NCBI GenBank assembly: GCA_014549065.1
Contig: JACDOX010000023.1
Coordinates: forward strand, 3,317,805 to 3,381,804
Direction of reading: 5' to 3'
Source: Cardinalis cardinalis
Taxonomy: Eukaryota; Chordata; Aves; Passeriformes; Cardinalidae
DNA length: 64,000 nucleotides
Positions 47,117 to 59,925 of the stretch are shown here, piece by piece. Position numbers and translations under genes: made by a program. The notes beneath the pieces are model-generated. The model saw nothing but the letters and a program-made list of their open reading frames with translations, was not told the origin of the DNA and did no database searches. Each line of letters opens with the position of its first letter. Position 1 is the first letter of the stretch.

Positions 47117-49167
47117 ATAGGCATAATTGAGGAAATATTAATTGTCACAAGGGAGACTGATGGTTCCTTTCTTAAATCTGTTTTAGAAGGTACTAATGAA
47201 ACACCCACTAGAAGACTGCTTCTCGATGCACGACAACTCACCCACAGCAGCCAAGCTGAAGCCCAGCTGGTTTGAATGAGAAAGGACCTCCAGTAGAGAA
47301 TGCTCCAGAGGACTCAGCATACAATAATTCTTGTTATCCTGGCTGAATGCTGCTTGAATATGATCATCTTCAGGGCCTGTTGCATTTGCAACTAGAAATG
47401 GATGAAATCAAGACGTAAGGGGATGTTGGAGGGAATTTTTAAGCAGCTGGTTTGCTGGTGTGTTCACTGTACCTTAGATGCAGTCTATTTGACATCACTG
47501 TATTAATTTGAATGTAAATAGAAAAATAGTGCATATCTAGACTGCAGGGACAAATGTCTATAAAGAAGACTCAGAAAAACACCATGCTATTTAATGGAGT
47601 TTTCTGGAAATNATTATGAAAGGTGAGTCTTGTGAGAAGGATTCAGAAATGTTTCAATTCTCTGTGAAATGTTTCCTGGTACAGTTAAAAAAAAACATTT
47701 TAAAGGCACTTCTGTGGCTGTTCACTAAAACGATGCACTTGCAACTTAATTTGAGGTTTAACTATTAAAGCAAATGATGAGCATTTTGCTGCATGAAGTT
47801 GATATTACGTACCTATATCTAAAAACATCACTTTGAAAAGACATTTGTATCTCCTAAATCTTCCCTAAGTCAGCAACTCTTTCCACCAAAAAAAAAGCAT
47901 GTGTCTAAATGTAGAATTCCGGTTTGTATTTTCAGTAACAGTAATTTTGATNAAACTGTTTGCTTAATAGATACTGAATGCCCAAAGTAGTGATTTTTAC
48001 ATAGCAAATACAATTTTTAAAGCCATTATCATTTACATGGTTTCCCTCCCTTCCTCTTCAGTGCCAGATGAGGTAGGTTTGTAGTCACCATCTCCTTCAT
48101 AGTCTTCAGATAAATTCAGATGGTAATTCTTTTATTTCTGTACTGCCAATTGCAAAGACAAATTATGCTGACCAAAATAGAATTTTTCCTGTGATAATGT
48201 TAATTAAAAGATGAATTGTGAATGAGGTGAACAATGACACCCAGTACTTGGTGGATTGATAAGACATAGTTCACTAAGCAATACATTATTCAGAACAAAA
48301 GAGCACACAGTAATCTCAAACACAGGTTATTTTAGGAATTTTGTTCAGAATTAGAGTATTAAAAATACTATCTGACAACCTGTAGGCGATTCTTTGTTCC
48401 TTGGAGGCACTAGTGCTATAATATCAGCCCTTTTAGCAATAAATCCATATAAGCTTATTTCTTTTGCCCGCTCTGTCTTTGCATGAGCTTAGATTATAAG
48501 TGTATAATATTCTAAACATGATGTTAAGGAAAATTGTTTTTAAAAATATACTGAAAGCAGAGCATATTGCATAATAACAGCAAATATAGGAGGCATAATG
48601 AAAGCATAAAGATACTGTGGCCATGTTCCCGTCTGGTGAATGCTCTCTGCAAGTCTAGCAAAGGCAGTTACATAACTGATTTTTATTGCATTAGGCAACA
48701 GCAATATTGCTAAGCAAACCAATGTGCAGAATTAGAAAGCTTCTTCCACAGTGGAAATGAAGAAAAAAGACGGAGGAAGGGCTCTCACTTACATCCAGTA
48801 AGAAGGCAGGGCAAGAGGATGTGCATCTTCATTAGTGGATCATGTCAAGGGAACAACATGATTTATTTTCATCACGCAGTGCCTTGGAAAAAATACAGTG
48901 CCAACTCAGTCCATGATAATTTCACTGCTTTCTGCAGCGTAATGTGTCAGCAGTCTAGAGCTCAAGCTGGTGAGTTAAAACATCAACCTCTAAAAGAGAT
49001 TTAACAGGAGCTAAGATAATAGTCTCTAATGAATTGCACAGGGGGAAAAACTAACATGGGAGCAAAGGGGAAAAAAACTGCACATGCAAAAATGTTCCTG
49101 ATCTCATCTGTTTTCACTGTGAATTCAGAACACTGCTAGTGTGTATTTAGACATAGCAATTAATACA
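47117..49167. other. Intergenic, no gene seen
   Basis: AT-rich DNA between the solo LTR and the CR1. No ORF with known similarity, no RNA gene and no further repeat is recognised. Confidence 0.55.
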
Positions 49168-49882
49168 GGCTGGGGGATGAATAGATCAAGAGCAGCCCTG
49201 TCAAGGACTTGGGGGTGCTGGTGGATGAAAAGCTGGACATGACCCAGCAATGTTCACTGGCAGCCCAGAGAGCCAAATGTGTTTTGGGCTACATCAAAAG
49301 GAGCTGGGCAGCAGGCCAAGGAAGGGGGTTCTGCCTNTCTGCTCCCCTCTGGTGAGACCCCTCCTGCAGTGCTGTGTCCAGCTCTGGGGTCCCCAGCACA
49401 GGAAAGACATGGACCTGTTGGAAGCAGCCCAGAGGAGGCAGCTGAGGTGGTTAAAGGAGAGGTTAAAGAACCTCTCCTATGAGGAAATACTGAGAGAATT
49501 GGGATTGTGTGTTCAGCCTGGAGAAGAGATGGCTTCAGGGCGTTCTAATTGTGGCCTTCCAGTATCTGAAAGCATCCTGCAAGAATGATGGAGAGGGACT
49601 TTTTACAAGAGCCTGTAGTGACAGGACAAGGGGAGATGGATTCAAACTAAAGAGAGTAGGTTTAGATTATATATTAGGAAGAAATGCTTGTGAGGGTAGC
49701 GAGGCAGTGGAACAGATTGCCCAGAGAAGTTGTGGATGTCCCATCCCTGGAAGTGTTTAAGGCCAGGTTGGATGGAGCTCTAAGCAACCTGGTCTAGAGG
49801 AAGGTGTCCCTGCTAACACTAGGGGGTTTCAAATGATATGATCTTTAAGGTGTCTTCCAACCCCAACCATTCTATGATTTTA
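49168..49882 (+). mobile_element. CR1 LINE, 5'-truncated, plus strand
   Basis: Starts in the last part of the reverse transcriptase ORF (AGGCTGGGGGATGA, then the KDLGVLVDEKLDM region). It runs through LLQCCVQLWGPQHRKDMDLL and the 3' UTR, and ends TTCCAACCCCAACC-ATTCTATGATTTT. Frameshifts and an N break the ORF, so it is dead. Confidence 0.95.
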
Positions 49883-50379
49883 GGCTATAAAGAGGTCTGT
49901 GAGCTGGTAATAAGAAAGTCCATGTTNGTGGCTCAGAGGTGGTCAGCTTTAACACCTAGGAATGTGCAAGAACCACTTGAAATTTGTTCTGTATAGCTAA
50001 CGTCCCTTCTCTGCGCTTATTGATGCCAATGAATGTACAGGCTTATGTTGCAAGCTTCCCCTCCACGGGACTTTCTTTCACTTTTCAAGTTTGAACAAAC
50101 TCAAATATTCTTGAGACTTCTGCCACTTGTGTTTGCGTGGCAAACAAAGTGGCAGGAAGGAAGGTATGCAGAGAGACAGTCAGCCATGTGAAATGTATGA
50201 AGTGCAACTGTTGATGCTGTGCTGCCGTAGGACCAGACCTTTAGAACCCTTGCACTAAGAAAGAGCAGTCACGGTATTTTGCATCCACTGCAGCGCAAGC
50301 AAGTGCACTATTAAAGCTCGGGTCCCCAGAGCTGCTCCAGCGGGAGTAGGATGCGGTGGGGTAGCAGGTTAAGCAGTCC

Positions 50380-50575
50380 TGCTGAGCCNTGCCCGGTATG
50401 GTGGCTCCTGCAGGAGAGGCGAGGGAAGGGCCCGGCTCCCCCCCGCTCTCCCCGTTGCCGGCGCCAGGTGCCGGCAGGCGGCGCGGGCACGGCGCTGCAG
50501 GAGCGCCCCGCTCCCGCCGCTCCAGCCTGCGCTCCCGGCTCCCGCCCGCTCCAGCCTGCAACCGGAAGGGTGTGG
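50380..50575. promoter_or_regulatory. Small GC-rich island, function unknown
   Basis: A local rise in GC and CpG (for example GGCGCCAGGTGCCGGCAGGC near 50,460) in otherwise AT-rich intergenic DNA. It could be an enhancer, an insulator or the promoter of a non-coding RNA. Overlapping open frames on both strands are GC artefacts. Confidence 0.4.
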
Positions 50576-50639
50576 GTGGGTGCTGGGGCTGGAGCAGCCA
50601 TGAGACCTCACTTCTTTATCCCCCCCCCCGCCCCAAATC

Positions 50640-53600
50640 AAGCGTTAACTGCTAAGTGGCTGTTACTTCGGGAAATTCAAGGCATTTTTGAAATTAGTCA
50701 GATATTAAAAGAAGAGAAATGTGCTGTGCAGTGGCTGGGGGCCACTGAATAGGGCTTTGAATAGGGCTTTGGGTGGTAGGAGAGGCAGGACAGGGAGAAA
50801 GCAGAAGNGGCCAAGGAGTTGCCTGCAGAGATGGATGGCAGGATGAGTGCTGCAGTTATCCTTTGGGAGAAGAAACTGGAGCAACCTCCTGTAGCAAGGT
50901 CTCTGCCTCACCACTTCAGAGGAGCTTCTGAATATCGGGAGCAGCTGGGCATTCTATGGTGACACTCGGTGACACTGCTTGTTCTTGGCTGATGGAGGCC
51001 AGAACTGATACTGAACAACTGGAGAAAGAGTTCTTGACTCTGTCTGAAGCCACATTTATGTGCAGTTATGCAGGGGATGCACAAAGGAAATGGGAACATA
51101 CAGCCCACAAGCAAAAGCAGGGTGGATGAAAGATTTATCTGGGAATATGAAAATGCTCTGNACAAGCGAACTAACTCTTCTTTTCCCCTTCATTCACACA
51201 ACTGAGCAATTTTAAATTAGAACAGGTTGTAACAGATTTAATTTAGATCACCATGGTGCCTAGTATAATGCTACAGCATATTCTAGTTTATCTTTTTCCC
51301 TGATTTTAAAGGGCTAAACAGTTTTTAAATTGTGGATTTGTTATAGAATGTATGGCTGCTAGGCAGTCTTAACCAATTAGAGATTTTTTACTGCACCATG
51401 ATTAATTTTGTTAGATAAAACTACTGAAATACAACCGAAGGTAGAAATAAAAAGCATTTAAGTGCTCTACAGTCATGATTTACTCTTCAGAGATGCATTT
51501 AACGCTGTCTCCGGCAGAACAGCTTCATCCATTTTCCAAACATTCATTTGTTTATTTCAAGATTAGTCTCAGTTATAAACAGACATTAAATCACCTCCAG
51601 GCCCTAATACATTGTAATGAAGTATTGTAAACCATGTAGTATGTTGGTTTAAACAATGTAATCAGAAAGCAACAAAACCATTTTCTCCTGGTTCTTGCTG
51701 GCTCCCTGACTTCTGTCTGTTCAAAGAAAAGTTCTTTTTAGTCTGTAAATGTCAAGGTCACTCAGAGGTCAAGTTTGTGCTTTTGAGCCATGGTTCCTTT
51801 CAGGTTATTGGCTTTGTTTTATTACTGAAAGGAACCATCCATTTTGGCATATAGAGCAAAGAAGTCATGTAATCCTATTAAATACAAAACCAACATGTAG
51901 AAATAATGGTGAGGGTTTGACAATTGCACAAAAGCCCCCTTTTTCTGCCCATAGTTAAGCCTGCAGTGAGTAATTAATGGTCCTTCCACGAGCCTGTCTA
52001 CAGTGGGAAAACTGCCTAACTAGTTTTCAAAACACTTGCTCAAAAACTGGCCAAGAGCCCCTTTTGGGCATGCTGGCATCCTTCTACTGCGATGCTCAGG
52101 AATGGGAGAGGGACAGAAGCGCCTACCTGTCATTCTCCAGCTCAGAGCAGAACATGCCACAGAAGGAGACAGGCACAATCATGCACAATCCTAGGCAGAG
52201 GATCCTTGGAAACAGAGAGGATTAATTAACAAAGAAGGAGGAAAGCATCTTTAGAGAGTTAAGGATAAATGGAGGTATTTTAAGTTNTTAGAAAATAAAC
52301 TTGCTTTGTTGGCAGGAAAGAGAAGAAGTCGAAAGTGGAGGTTACAGCATGCAAGTTGAGATGTAAGTGGATCATTATGTACTGGGCACAAAAACTAAGA
52401 CATAAAAAATTAACAACAAATAGCTCACTAATTTCCCTATGAAGAATGTTTATGCGTAGTGCAAGGTCAGTAGAAGAAAAAATTAGGAAGAGGAAATAAG
52501 GTCTAATCAGAGTTTAAATTGGAGAAAAGAAAGTGTAGAATGATTTAAATAAAACTGTCCTCAACGTANTATCTACATAGAGGTAACCGGGGGAAAATGC
52601 TGAGGATTTTCATGGTTAGTTAGTTAGGATCAGATGTGAACGATGGGCTTGCCAACGCTGTCTGTTCTGCTTGTCACTTCTTTGAGGACAGTCAGCTACA
52701 GTATGTGAAAACAACTGAAGGTTGCAAACCCCAGTTTTCATAAACAACATTCATAACACTATTTTCACATCCCTCAGACAAGCATATAGATTATCACAAC
52801 TTTAAAATCTCTGTCTGCTGGCAAGACAAAACATTACCATCCTAGAGTGTATGCAAACATAAGAACTGACTGGATCTATTACTAATAAAGAGAGATGAGC
52901 TGATTGACAGTATAGATAGCAATTGCAGATCAGATGAAAAACTGCACAAAGCATAGGCAGGAGCTGCAGAAATGAACCCCAAGATATACAATTGAATATA
53001 ACAAACATTACAGAAGTGGAAATGGGAAACTGAGAGATCTATATTATCTGGATTGTGAAACAAGGCTTACAAAAGCCCAGACAGTAAAAGTTTCTGGCCT
53101 ATAATGTTGCAAGAACAGATAGACAATAAAGATGCTTGGAGCTTAAGAGTGGAACAAGTCCAAGATCTTCAGATAGTCTTCTAATAGGAAGGGAAAAACA
53201 CTGGCACACCACCAGGGAAGGACCTCCACGCAGGACTGCTCCTTAAACACAGACTCAAGAGGTTTTTGGCAGACACTTCAGTGAGAACAGCCTCTAATGG
53301 CGCAGTCTTAAAACAAGTCTGGAAGAAGTCTCTCTCAACCCTAGGTTTGCTTCTTGAGTTGAACATAGTTTAAGAAGGCCACAAGTTCAGTATGAGTAAT
53401 TAGGGCTGAATTTATTTTTTGCCCTCCTCTGTTCCCAGCACATCATTCAAGTAGTGTATGAAAAGTGAAATACACCCACAACTCCTCATCTGGGGATTTC
53501 CTCAACTGATAGACAATCAGAGTATAATTAGCTCCTTTGCCCCTGTCTGAGGTGCAGAGGAATTATCAGTGCCTCAATCTTCAGCTATTGGTAGCTGCTA

Positions 53601-56600
53601 GATTAGTCAGTTAACTGGCATGGGACTCATCCACAGAGCTGTACTTGTCCTCCCAAGGGGGTTTAGAGGATGTGTTGACATGATAAGAGGACACATAAGC
53701 TGTAAAATATATACCCAGAGAAACACAAATGTAAGCTGTGCCTTGTTATAGTTAGAATTTCTGAACAAAGTGAAATGGGTTCTGCAGACCAACACATCAA
53801 CTAAAGCAAAAGTTGATTTGAAAAACCTCTTTTCCCTCCCCATATTTCTTCAAGCTTTTCTAGCAAGTAGGCAATGCTGTAGGTACTGCAGACTTAAAAG
53901 ACGATCCTTCTGGTCCCTCGGTTATCCAGTCATTGTTGATGGGTTCCCTGGGAGCTCTCAGATATGAGAGGACCAGCTCATACTACCCATGTCTAGAAGA
54001 AAACTTTGGAGACTTTTATAGGAAAATTCCACATTTTTGTGACCCAAAAGAATGTATCTTCTTTTTCANCTATGAAAAAAATCTCATGCCTAATTTGCAC
54101 CACTGCCACTTTCCTCAACAGAACAGACCCAAAAGTCTGAGAACTTTAGTCTCACAGACCTAAGCTTGCACCAGGAGCACTACAGGAGATTGTTTTGGGG
54201 ATCCCCTGTTTAATTTCCCAACTTTCATACNAATTTGGAGATTCACAGGCCCTTTGAATGTGATGGAGATAGTTTCTTCTCTAGAAGCAAAACTGGTCCA
54301 TCAAAAAGACTTCACATGTTTACATATGCCTGGATTTGTCATCTGCTGCCCTTCAGCTGCTGCTGGGGAAACTCTCTCAGCTATACAGTGAATTGATTTT
54401 CCTCTACTATTAATTTTGTTAACCTGCTTTATAGGGGTTCCCTGCAGTTCTCTGTCTCACTGCAAATGTACAGTAACTTCACTGCATTTTCTGTTTTCTG
54501 TTCTTCTGTGCAGCTCTCACCTCTTCAAGTGTTTTAGGGCCACCAAATGAAAACAGTGACACAAAAATGTAAAGGAGCTTGTCTTCTACTGTAAGTGCAT
54601 TCCCATCACTGTAAAATTGTGAAACAGTACAGCTTATTTCTATCTGATGATGTAAAGTGCCCTACATCACTATAAACAGAATCTACTGTATAAATATTGG
54701 ATATACAGTATGAGTCTAGCCATGTGAGCTAATGGCATTTTTAAATCTTGACAGCTGTATCCATACAGTTTAAATGCATATCTGCCCCTGTCACAAATGT
54801 AAGGAACAAAAAAATAAGACACAGTGAGACCTTGAAGTAACTGGTTAAAACTTTAAAAGACTTGTAAAAAAATTCAGGTTACGGTTCTGAATAGGAAAGT
54901 TCAGAGCAGAAGATGTGGATGGCTGTTTTAAACTCCTTCAACAAAACCTTCACAGGGTACATTCAATTTTGAATTAAATCAGCAAAATCATTTGCTTCTG
55001 TGGTGAAGAATATGAAATAGAAAACAGAAATGGCTGAAAGTAGGGTGATGGGATGACAGGGATAGTTCTGATCACAGGTGACTGTCTGTGCTCTTCCACT
55101 CAATATGCAGTGTGCTATTGCCAATATTGCATCCACTCCCAACAGACAAAATTCTGAAAAAGGAATAAAACTTTAATCTTTATATCCGTTGCCAGTGTGG
55201 ACTCAGACACATTGCATGTTGCAATAGAGAACCACAGTGACTTAATCATATTTGTATTTAGATACCATCCCTCTGTTACAAAAAGTTATTTAGATTAACT
55301 GTAATTTAACGTTAATATGCCAGGCTTCCTTCTACTCTCAACATATGTCTTTTCTATAACCTTTTATCTTTAAAAAACTTTTGATTGTAATCAGCTACAT
55401 TTTCATTCTGTATTCAAAAGTAGGATTTCTCTTCTTCAACAAACACATTAGAAGTTAATACATCTCTCTGTAGCAAGCCATCCTATAGCCTCTGGTTTAT
55501 ATATCAATTTTACCACATAAAAGATTTTTAAAGCCAAGATAAAACAATTCAGAAAGATTGGTGGGGCATTCAACAAAAGTAGTTGGAGACAGTATCTTAA
55601 ATCTGTCATTTCACTGGATTTCACTGGATTTCAATTTTATGGTGCCTCTGTAAAGGCAGTTTTCATTAAATAGTGTAATTTAATTGAATCTTTGTCTGCA
55701 AACAGGACCATGTATTTCTTTCCAACAGTACAACAGCAGCAGATTTAGAGTAAGGTGTGCTTCTTCATAGAGCAGTTTTCAGCTGTTACCACCTGGAGTG
55801 CATACAAAGCCAGGGGGATAAAGCTTCTTGCATGTCAGCCAAAGCTCCAAACATTTCAAATTTGGCATAAGATTTACTTGAACAATATTGGTCAGTCACC
55901 AAGACATGACAAGGCACAAAGACCTAGGATAATTGTTTTCATACTTTACCTCTGCAGCTACATTCCTATATGACACTGGACCACCTCTGTTGCCTGCTTT
56001 AACCATCTGTAAAATGAAGACAGTATTACNCTGATTGTATTCCCAACTCAGATCCACAGTCAATGGTTTTAAAGTGAAGAATAGCTCAAACCACGCCATC
56101 AAGTTAAAATCTGGAAATTATTAAAAAAAATATTTTCACTTATGTTAGTTTTATAACGATACATCAGTTTTATGTTTATGCATTCATAATTTACAAACAC
56201 ATGCAATGTAATTTATGTAATGTGTATATATTAAACAAATTTGTAAATTTACAAATACATATGTCAGTGTGCCNTATAAAATAAAACATTTCCTCTTTTC
56301 TGGCATGTGAAAAAGCCACACTAACTGGAGTATTGCTCACTAGGACAAGATCCTGCAAGATGGCCCATGTCACTGTGTCTCTTATGTGCACATGTGTATG
56401 CCCACAGATTATTCCTGACAGCACGATAGTATAAGCAGCTCTTCCAAGAGGAATGGGAACTGGCACAAACCAAATGAAGCAAGAATGTCTCTAGCTCTTT
56501 CTCCTCTCTAGGGCTCACATACAGTTGCAAAACACTAATAACGTTACTGGAAAAAAAAAGTCTTTCAGTCATCACTATTTCTCACTTGCGTATCTGTAAT

Positions 56601-57344
56601 TTCTTTACCAAAATATTCCTAAACACTTTACATGGTTTAATTTGCTGCAGGGCATCCCTGTGCAGTGGANTGTATCTCCCAACTGCTGGGAGATGCAGAA
56701 AGGTCAAAGACTTGTCCCACCAAGAGCTGCCATGAGGATTCCTCATCCAAGCAGCACCCAGCTCCACCAGCACTNGACCAGAGCCCCAGGGCTGAGCAGC
56801 TACTGCAGGTTGTGCTGAAGGAGCAGCTCCACAGCTCAGTGTCCGACTTAGAGATGGGCAACTCTAAGCTTTGCCAAAACGTTCCTGAGGTTGACATTGA
56901 GAGAAAACCAGTGCTTGTGGATTTCCAGAGCCGACTGCAGTGCAAACAGCTGTGCAGGTTCACTTTTCCGTGTGCTTTTGTCCACTACCTGGACCAACCT
57001 TCTCAGACAGCATCTTATCTGTCAGATGAGAAAGCAGCTATGGCTTTGAGACAATTAAAGGCAATTTAAAGTGGTGTGGCTGTAAATCTCATTTTTGAGC
57101 ACACAGTCCTGCCTCCTTTTCTACTGCTTGTCTGGTTGACTCAGTGAAGCTGTCTGTGGGAAAAATGACAGGGCATTTCTGCCAGCACTGGCAGGTGATC
57201 TGGCTCACTGGGGAAGTAGTGTCAGCATTGGGTGCAAACAGGAGGCAAACCCACGGAGCTGGAAGCAGTAACTTGCATAAGGGCTAGCAGGACCTTAGCC
57301 ATCACAATTCACTTTTGTTTTACCATTCATGAAAAGCTTCATAG
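50640..57344. other. Intergenic, mostly AT-rich
   Basis: Nearly 7 kb with no recognisable exon or repeat. The longest open frame is at 56,665-57,069 (plus strand, 134 codons with two ambiguous codons). It matches no family I know. Confidence 0.55.
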
Positions 57345-57855
57345 CATCATTCAGGTTGTAAAAGACCCTTAGGATCATTGAGTCCAACCATTAACCTAAT
57401 ACTACCAAATCCACCACTCTCCCTTAGCACCACATCTTGCACATCTTTTAAATCCCTCCAGGGATGGTAACTCCACCACTTCCCTGAGCAACCTGTTCCA
57501 ATGCTTGACTACATTTTCCATAAAGAAATTTTTCCTAATACCCATTCTAAACCTCTCTTGGTGCAACTAGGGGCCATTTCTTCTAGTTCCATTGCTTGTT
57601 AATTGAGTGAAGAGACCAACCCCACCCTGCTACAGCCTCCTTTCCAGTAGCTGTGGACAGCAGTGAGGTCTCCCTTGAGCCTCCTTTTCTCCAGGCTAAA
57701 TGACCCCANTTCCCTCAGTTACTGCTCATAACACTTGTACTCCAGACTCTTCACCAGCTCTGTTACCCTTCTCTGGACATGCTCCAGCATCTCAATCTTT
57801 TTCTTGTAGTGAGGGGGCCCTGTGAGCAGGGCTTTCACCAGCAGTCTGAATGAAA
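57345..57855 (-). mobile_element. CR1 LINE fragment, minus strand
   Basis: The reverse complement of a CR1 3' region: CAGGTTGTAAAAGACCC, then ATTGAGTCCAACC at the left and CTCCAGGCTAAATGACCCC near 57,700. It has more mismatches to the CR1 pattern than the copies at 44 and 49 kb, suggesting an older subfamily. The upstream boundary is approximate. Confidence 0.88.
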
Positions 57856-59635
57856 GCAGCATGCCTTCATCCTCTCCCCTCCTTGGCACATTTCCTGCAC
57901 CATTCCTTATGCTCTGCAATCAGCACACCAATCTGGCTGAAAGAAAAAAAAAAATTAAAAATTCTTACTTCCAGGATTAGTTTTCAAATGGCAGCACCAT
58001 GGTCTGAGATCATATAAGGCTGCCAGTGAAATCCATGACTTTGCCTCATGTCTGGAATCAGAGCAGCCACTTCACTGGACAAGAGCCAACTTGGACCAGC
58101 AAGGCTGGGATGTTGCTCTTTTGACACAGGCCTGCTCCTCACCTGGGTGGTAGAAGTGGACAAAGGGAACTAAGTACATGGTAGTTTGCAGTAGCTGGGG
58201 TCCTGATGCATTTCTACTAAAAAGTATTCATTTTCTAGAATGAATAATTTCATTTCATAGAAATGATTAATTTCTACTAAAAATATTTAGCTCCATTTCA
58301 ACCCTTGGCCATTTTTTCTAACTTGCAATGGATGCAGTCAGAAATGACACTTGAAGAGGGTAAACTATTTTATCCTGGAAGCTCTCCATGTCCTGAGCTT
58401 CCTGGTGACAGGACCTAAGAGGGAGAAACACTTCACACACTCCAANGTACAAATAAGAAAAGAGCACCAAGGCAAGAGCAAGGTTGTTAACATTACCTTG
58501 AAACAAAGCAAAGGTAATGTTTCCAGAGACAACCTGGAATTATGCATTTGTTCTCCNAGCAAGCCCATTGCCAATAATAATGTAGTTTTGTGTGTGTGTT
58601 CAGNTTGTGGGAAGCTGTGTCTACTTCTCTTTCGCTGCACAGGGAATGTGATCACAGAAAATACANATTTGGCTTTTTCAAACTATTCTANCAGTGCCAC
58701 TTCTGTAGGATCCCAGTGTGTCTTATACATCTAAAAGGAAAGAGACAAATGACTGACTAAATCCAAGAGATTCACATGATACTAAACTGATTTAGAAGGG
58801 AAAGAACCAGCAACTTCATGCTGGGAAACCCACAAATAGAAAAGAAAAATCAAGGTCAAGCATTTAACGACAGGGTGGATCAGTAATTACACCAAAAGAA
58901 CAGGTACCAAAGGGCAGATTTGTCATCTTTTGAAATTTCCATAATGGCTTTTATTTTTCTGGAAAATAAGGCCATAATCTCAATTACCAATATAAAGTCC
59001 ACATTATGTCGAATGTCATGTTCTGAAACTGAACTTGCTTTTAAACCTAAATCCATCAGTAAATTTATGGCTCAAAAGCTCCCCCTTGAAACAAATATAA
59101 GCCTGTCATTACTCTTGTTCAATGAACTCAGATAATTACAGTCTGATTTTTTTTTTTTTAGGATAACATCCACAATTAAAATTCCACCTGGGAACAGGCA
59201 TCTAAAATCAAGAAACTGGATGAGCATCTGTATTTTGGCTGCTGCGACTTTGCCCAGTAAGATACTTGCATAAATGTGACTGTGTCCGAAGTGGTTTTAT
59301 TTTAATGACTCCAGTTGTTGAGCAAAGGTATGTTGCCTCCTACTACAGCCATAGTATGTTTTCTTCAGCATTGTCTTTCTTGGAAAGCCTACAAATTCAA
59401 GGTGAAGCCTTCTAATAAAAACTAAGGCATTTGGGAAAATAATGACACAGCAATTCTGTGCCAGAAAGGAATGAACCAGGAGGATGATCAGAGACCACTG
59501 TCACTTCTAAACTTCTGCAATGCTTTCACTTCTGAAACAGCCCCGCTTAGAAAAAAATTAAAATGCATTAATTGCTAACAAACTCTGACAGAGGGATGGC
59601 AGTCACTGTAAGACATTTGCTGCTTTTGTGTTGTT
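57856..59635. other. Intergenic, no gene seen
   Basis: AT-rich, with scattered N bases at 58.4-58.7 kb. An open frame at 58,351-58,734 contains several ambiguous codons and has no recognisable content. Confidence 0.5.
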
Positions 59636-59639
59636 CGGA

Positions 59640-59925
59640 AGCGCTCGGGGGTTTGGAGGCAGCGGAGCCACCGTGCCAACCTGCTGCAGGGCTCCCCTGG
59701 CCCTCCCCGCCCCGCGGCCCCCCAGCTCCCCGTGCTCATCTCCCAGGGAGCTCCCCAAAATGGCAGGAACTTAGCCCGGCCAGGGAACAGTGCTCTGGCT
59801 TGGCGAGCTGAGCCAGCTCGGCGGGCAGGGAAGAGAGGGCAAGGTCTCCCTCTTCTGACAGCAGCAAGCGGGCGGCTGGGCCGGCCGGGCCTCACCCCGG
59901 CTTCAGAGCTCCCAGCTCGTCAGGT
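59640..59925. promoter_or_regulatory. Second small GC-rich island, function unknown
   Basis: CpG-containing DNA with GGCCGGCCGGGCC-like words near 59,880, ending in a possible donor (CGTCAG/GTATCC) at 59,924-59,925. It may be a regulatory element or an unannotated first exon upstream of the 62-kb island. Confidence 0.35.

Noticed and set aside
49250..49760. Open frames with reverse-transcriptase-like ends
   Set aside because: They are the decayed C-terminus of CR1 ORF2, not a host gene.
57719..57919. Minus-strand 66-codon frame
   Set aside because: It lies within a CR1 fragment.
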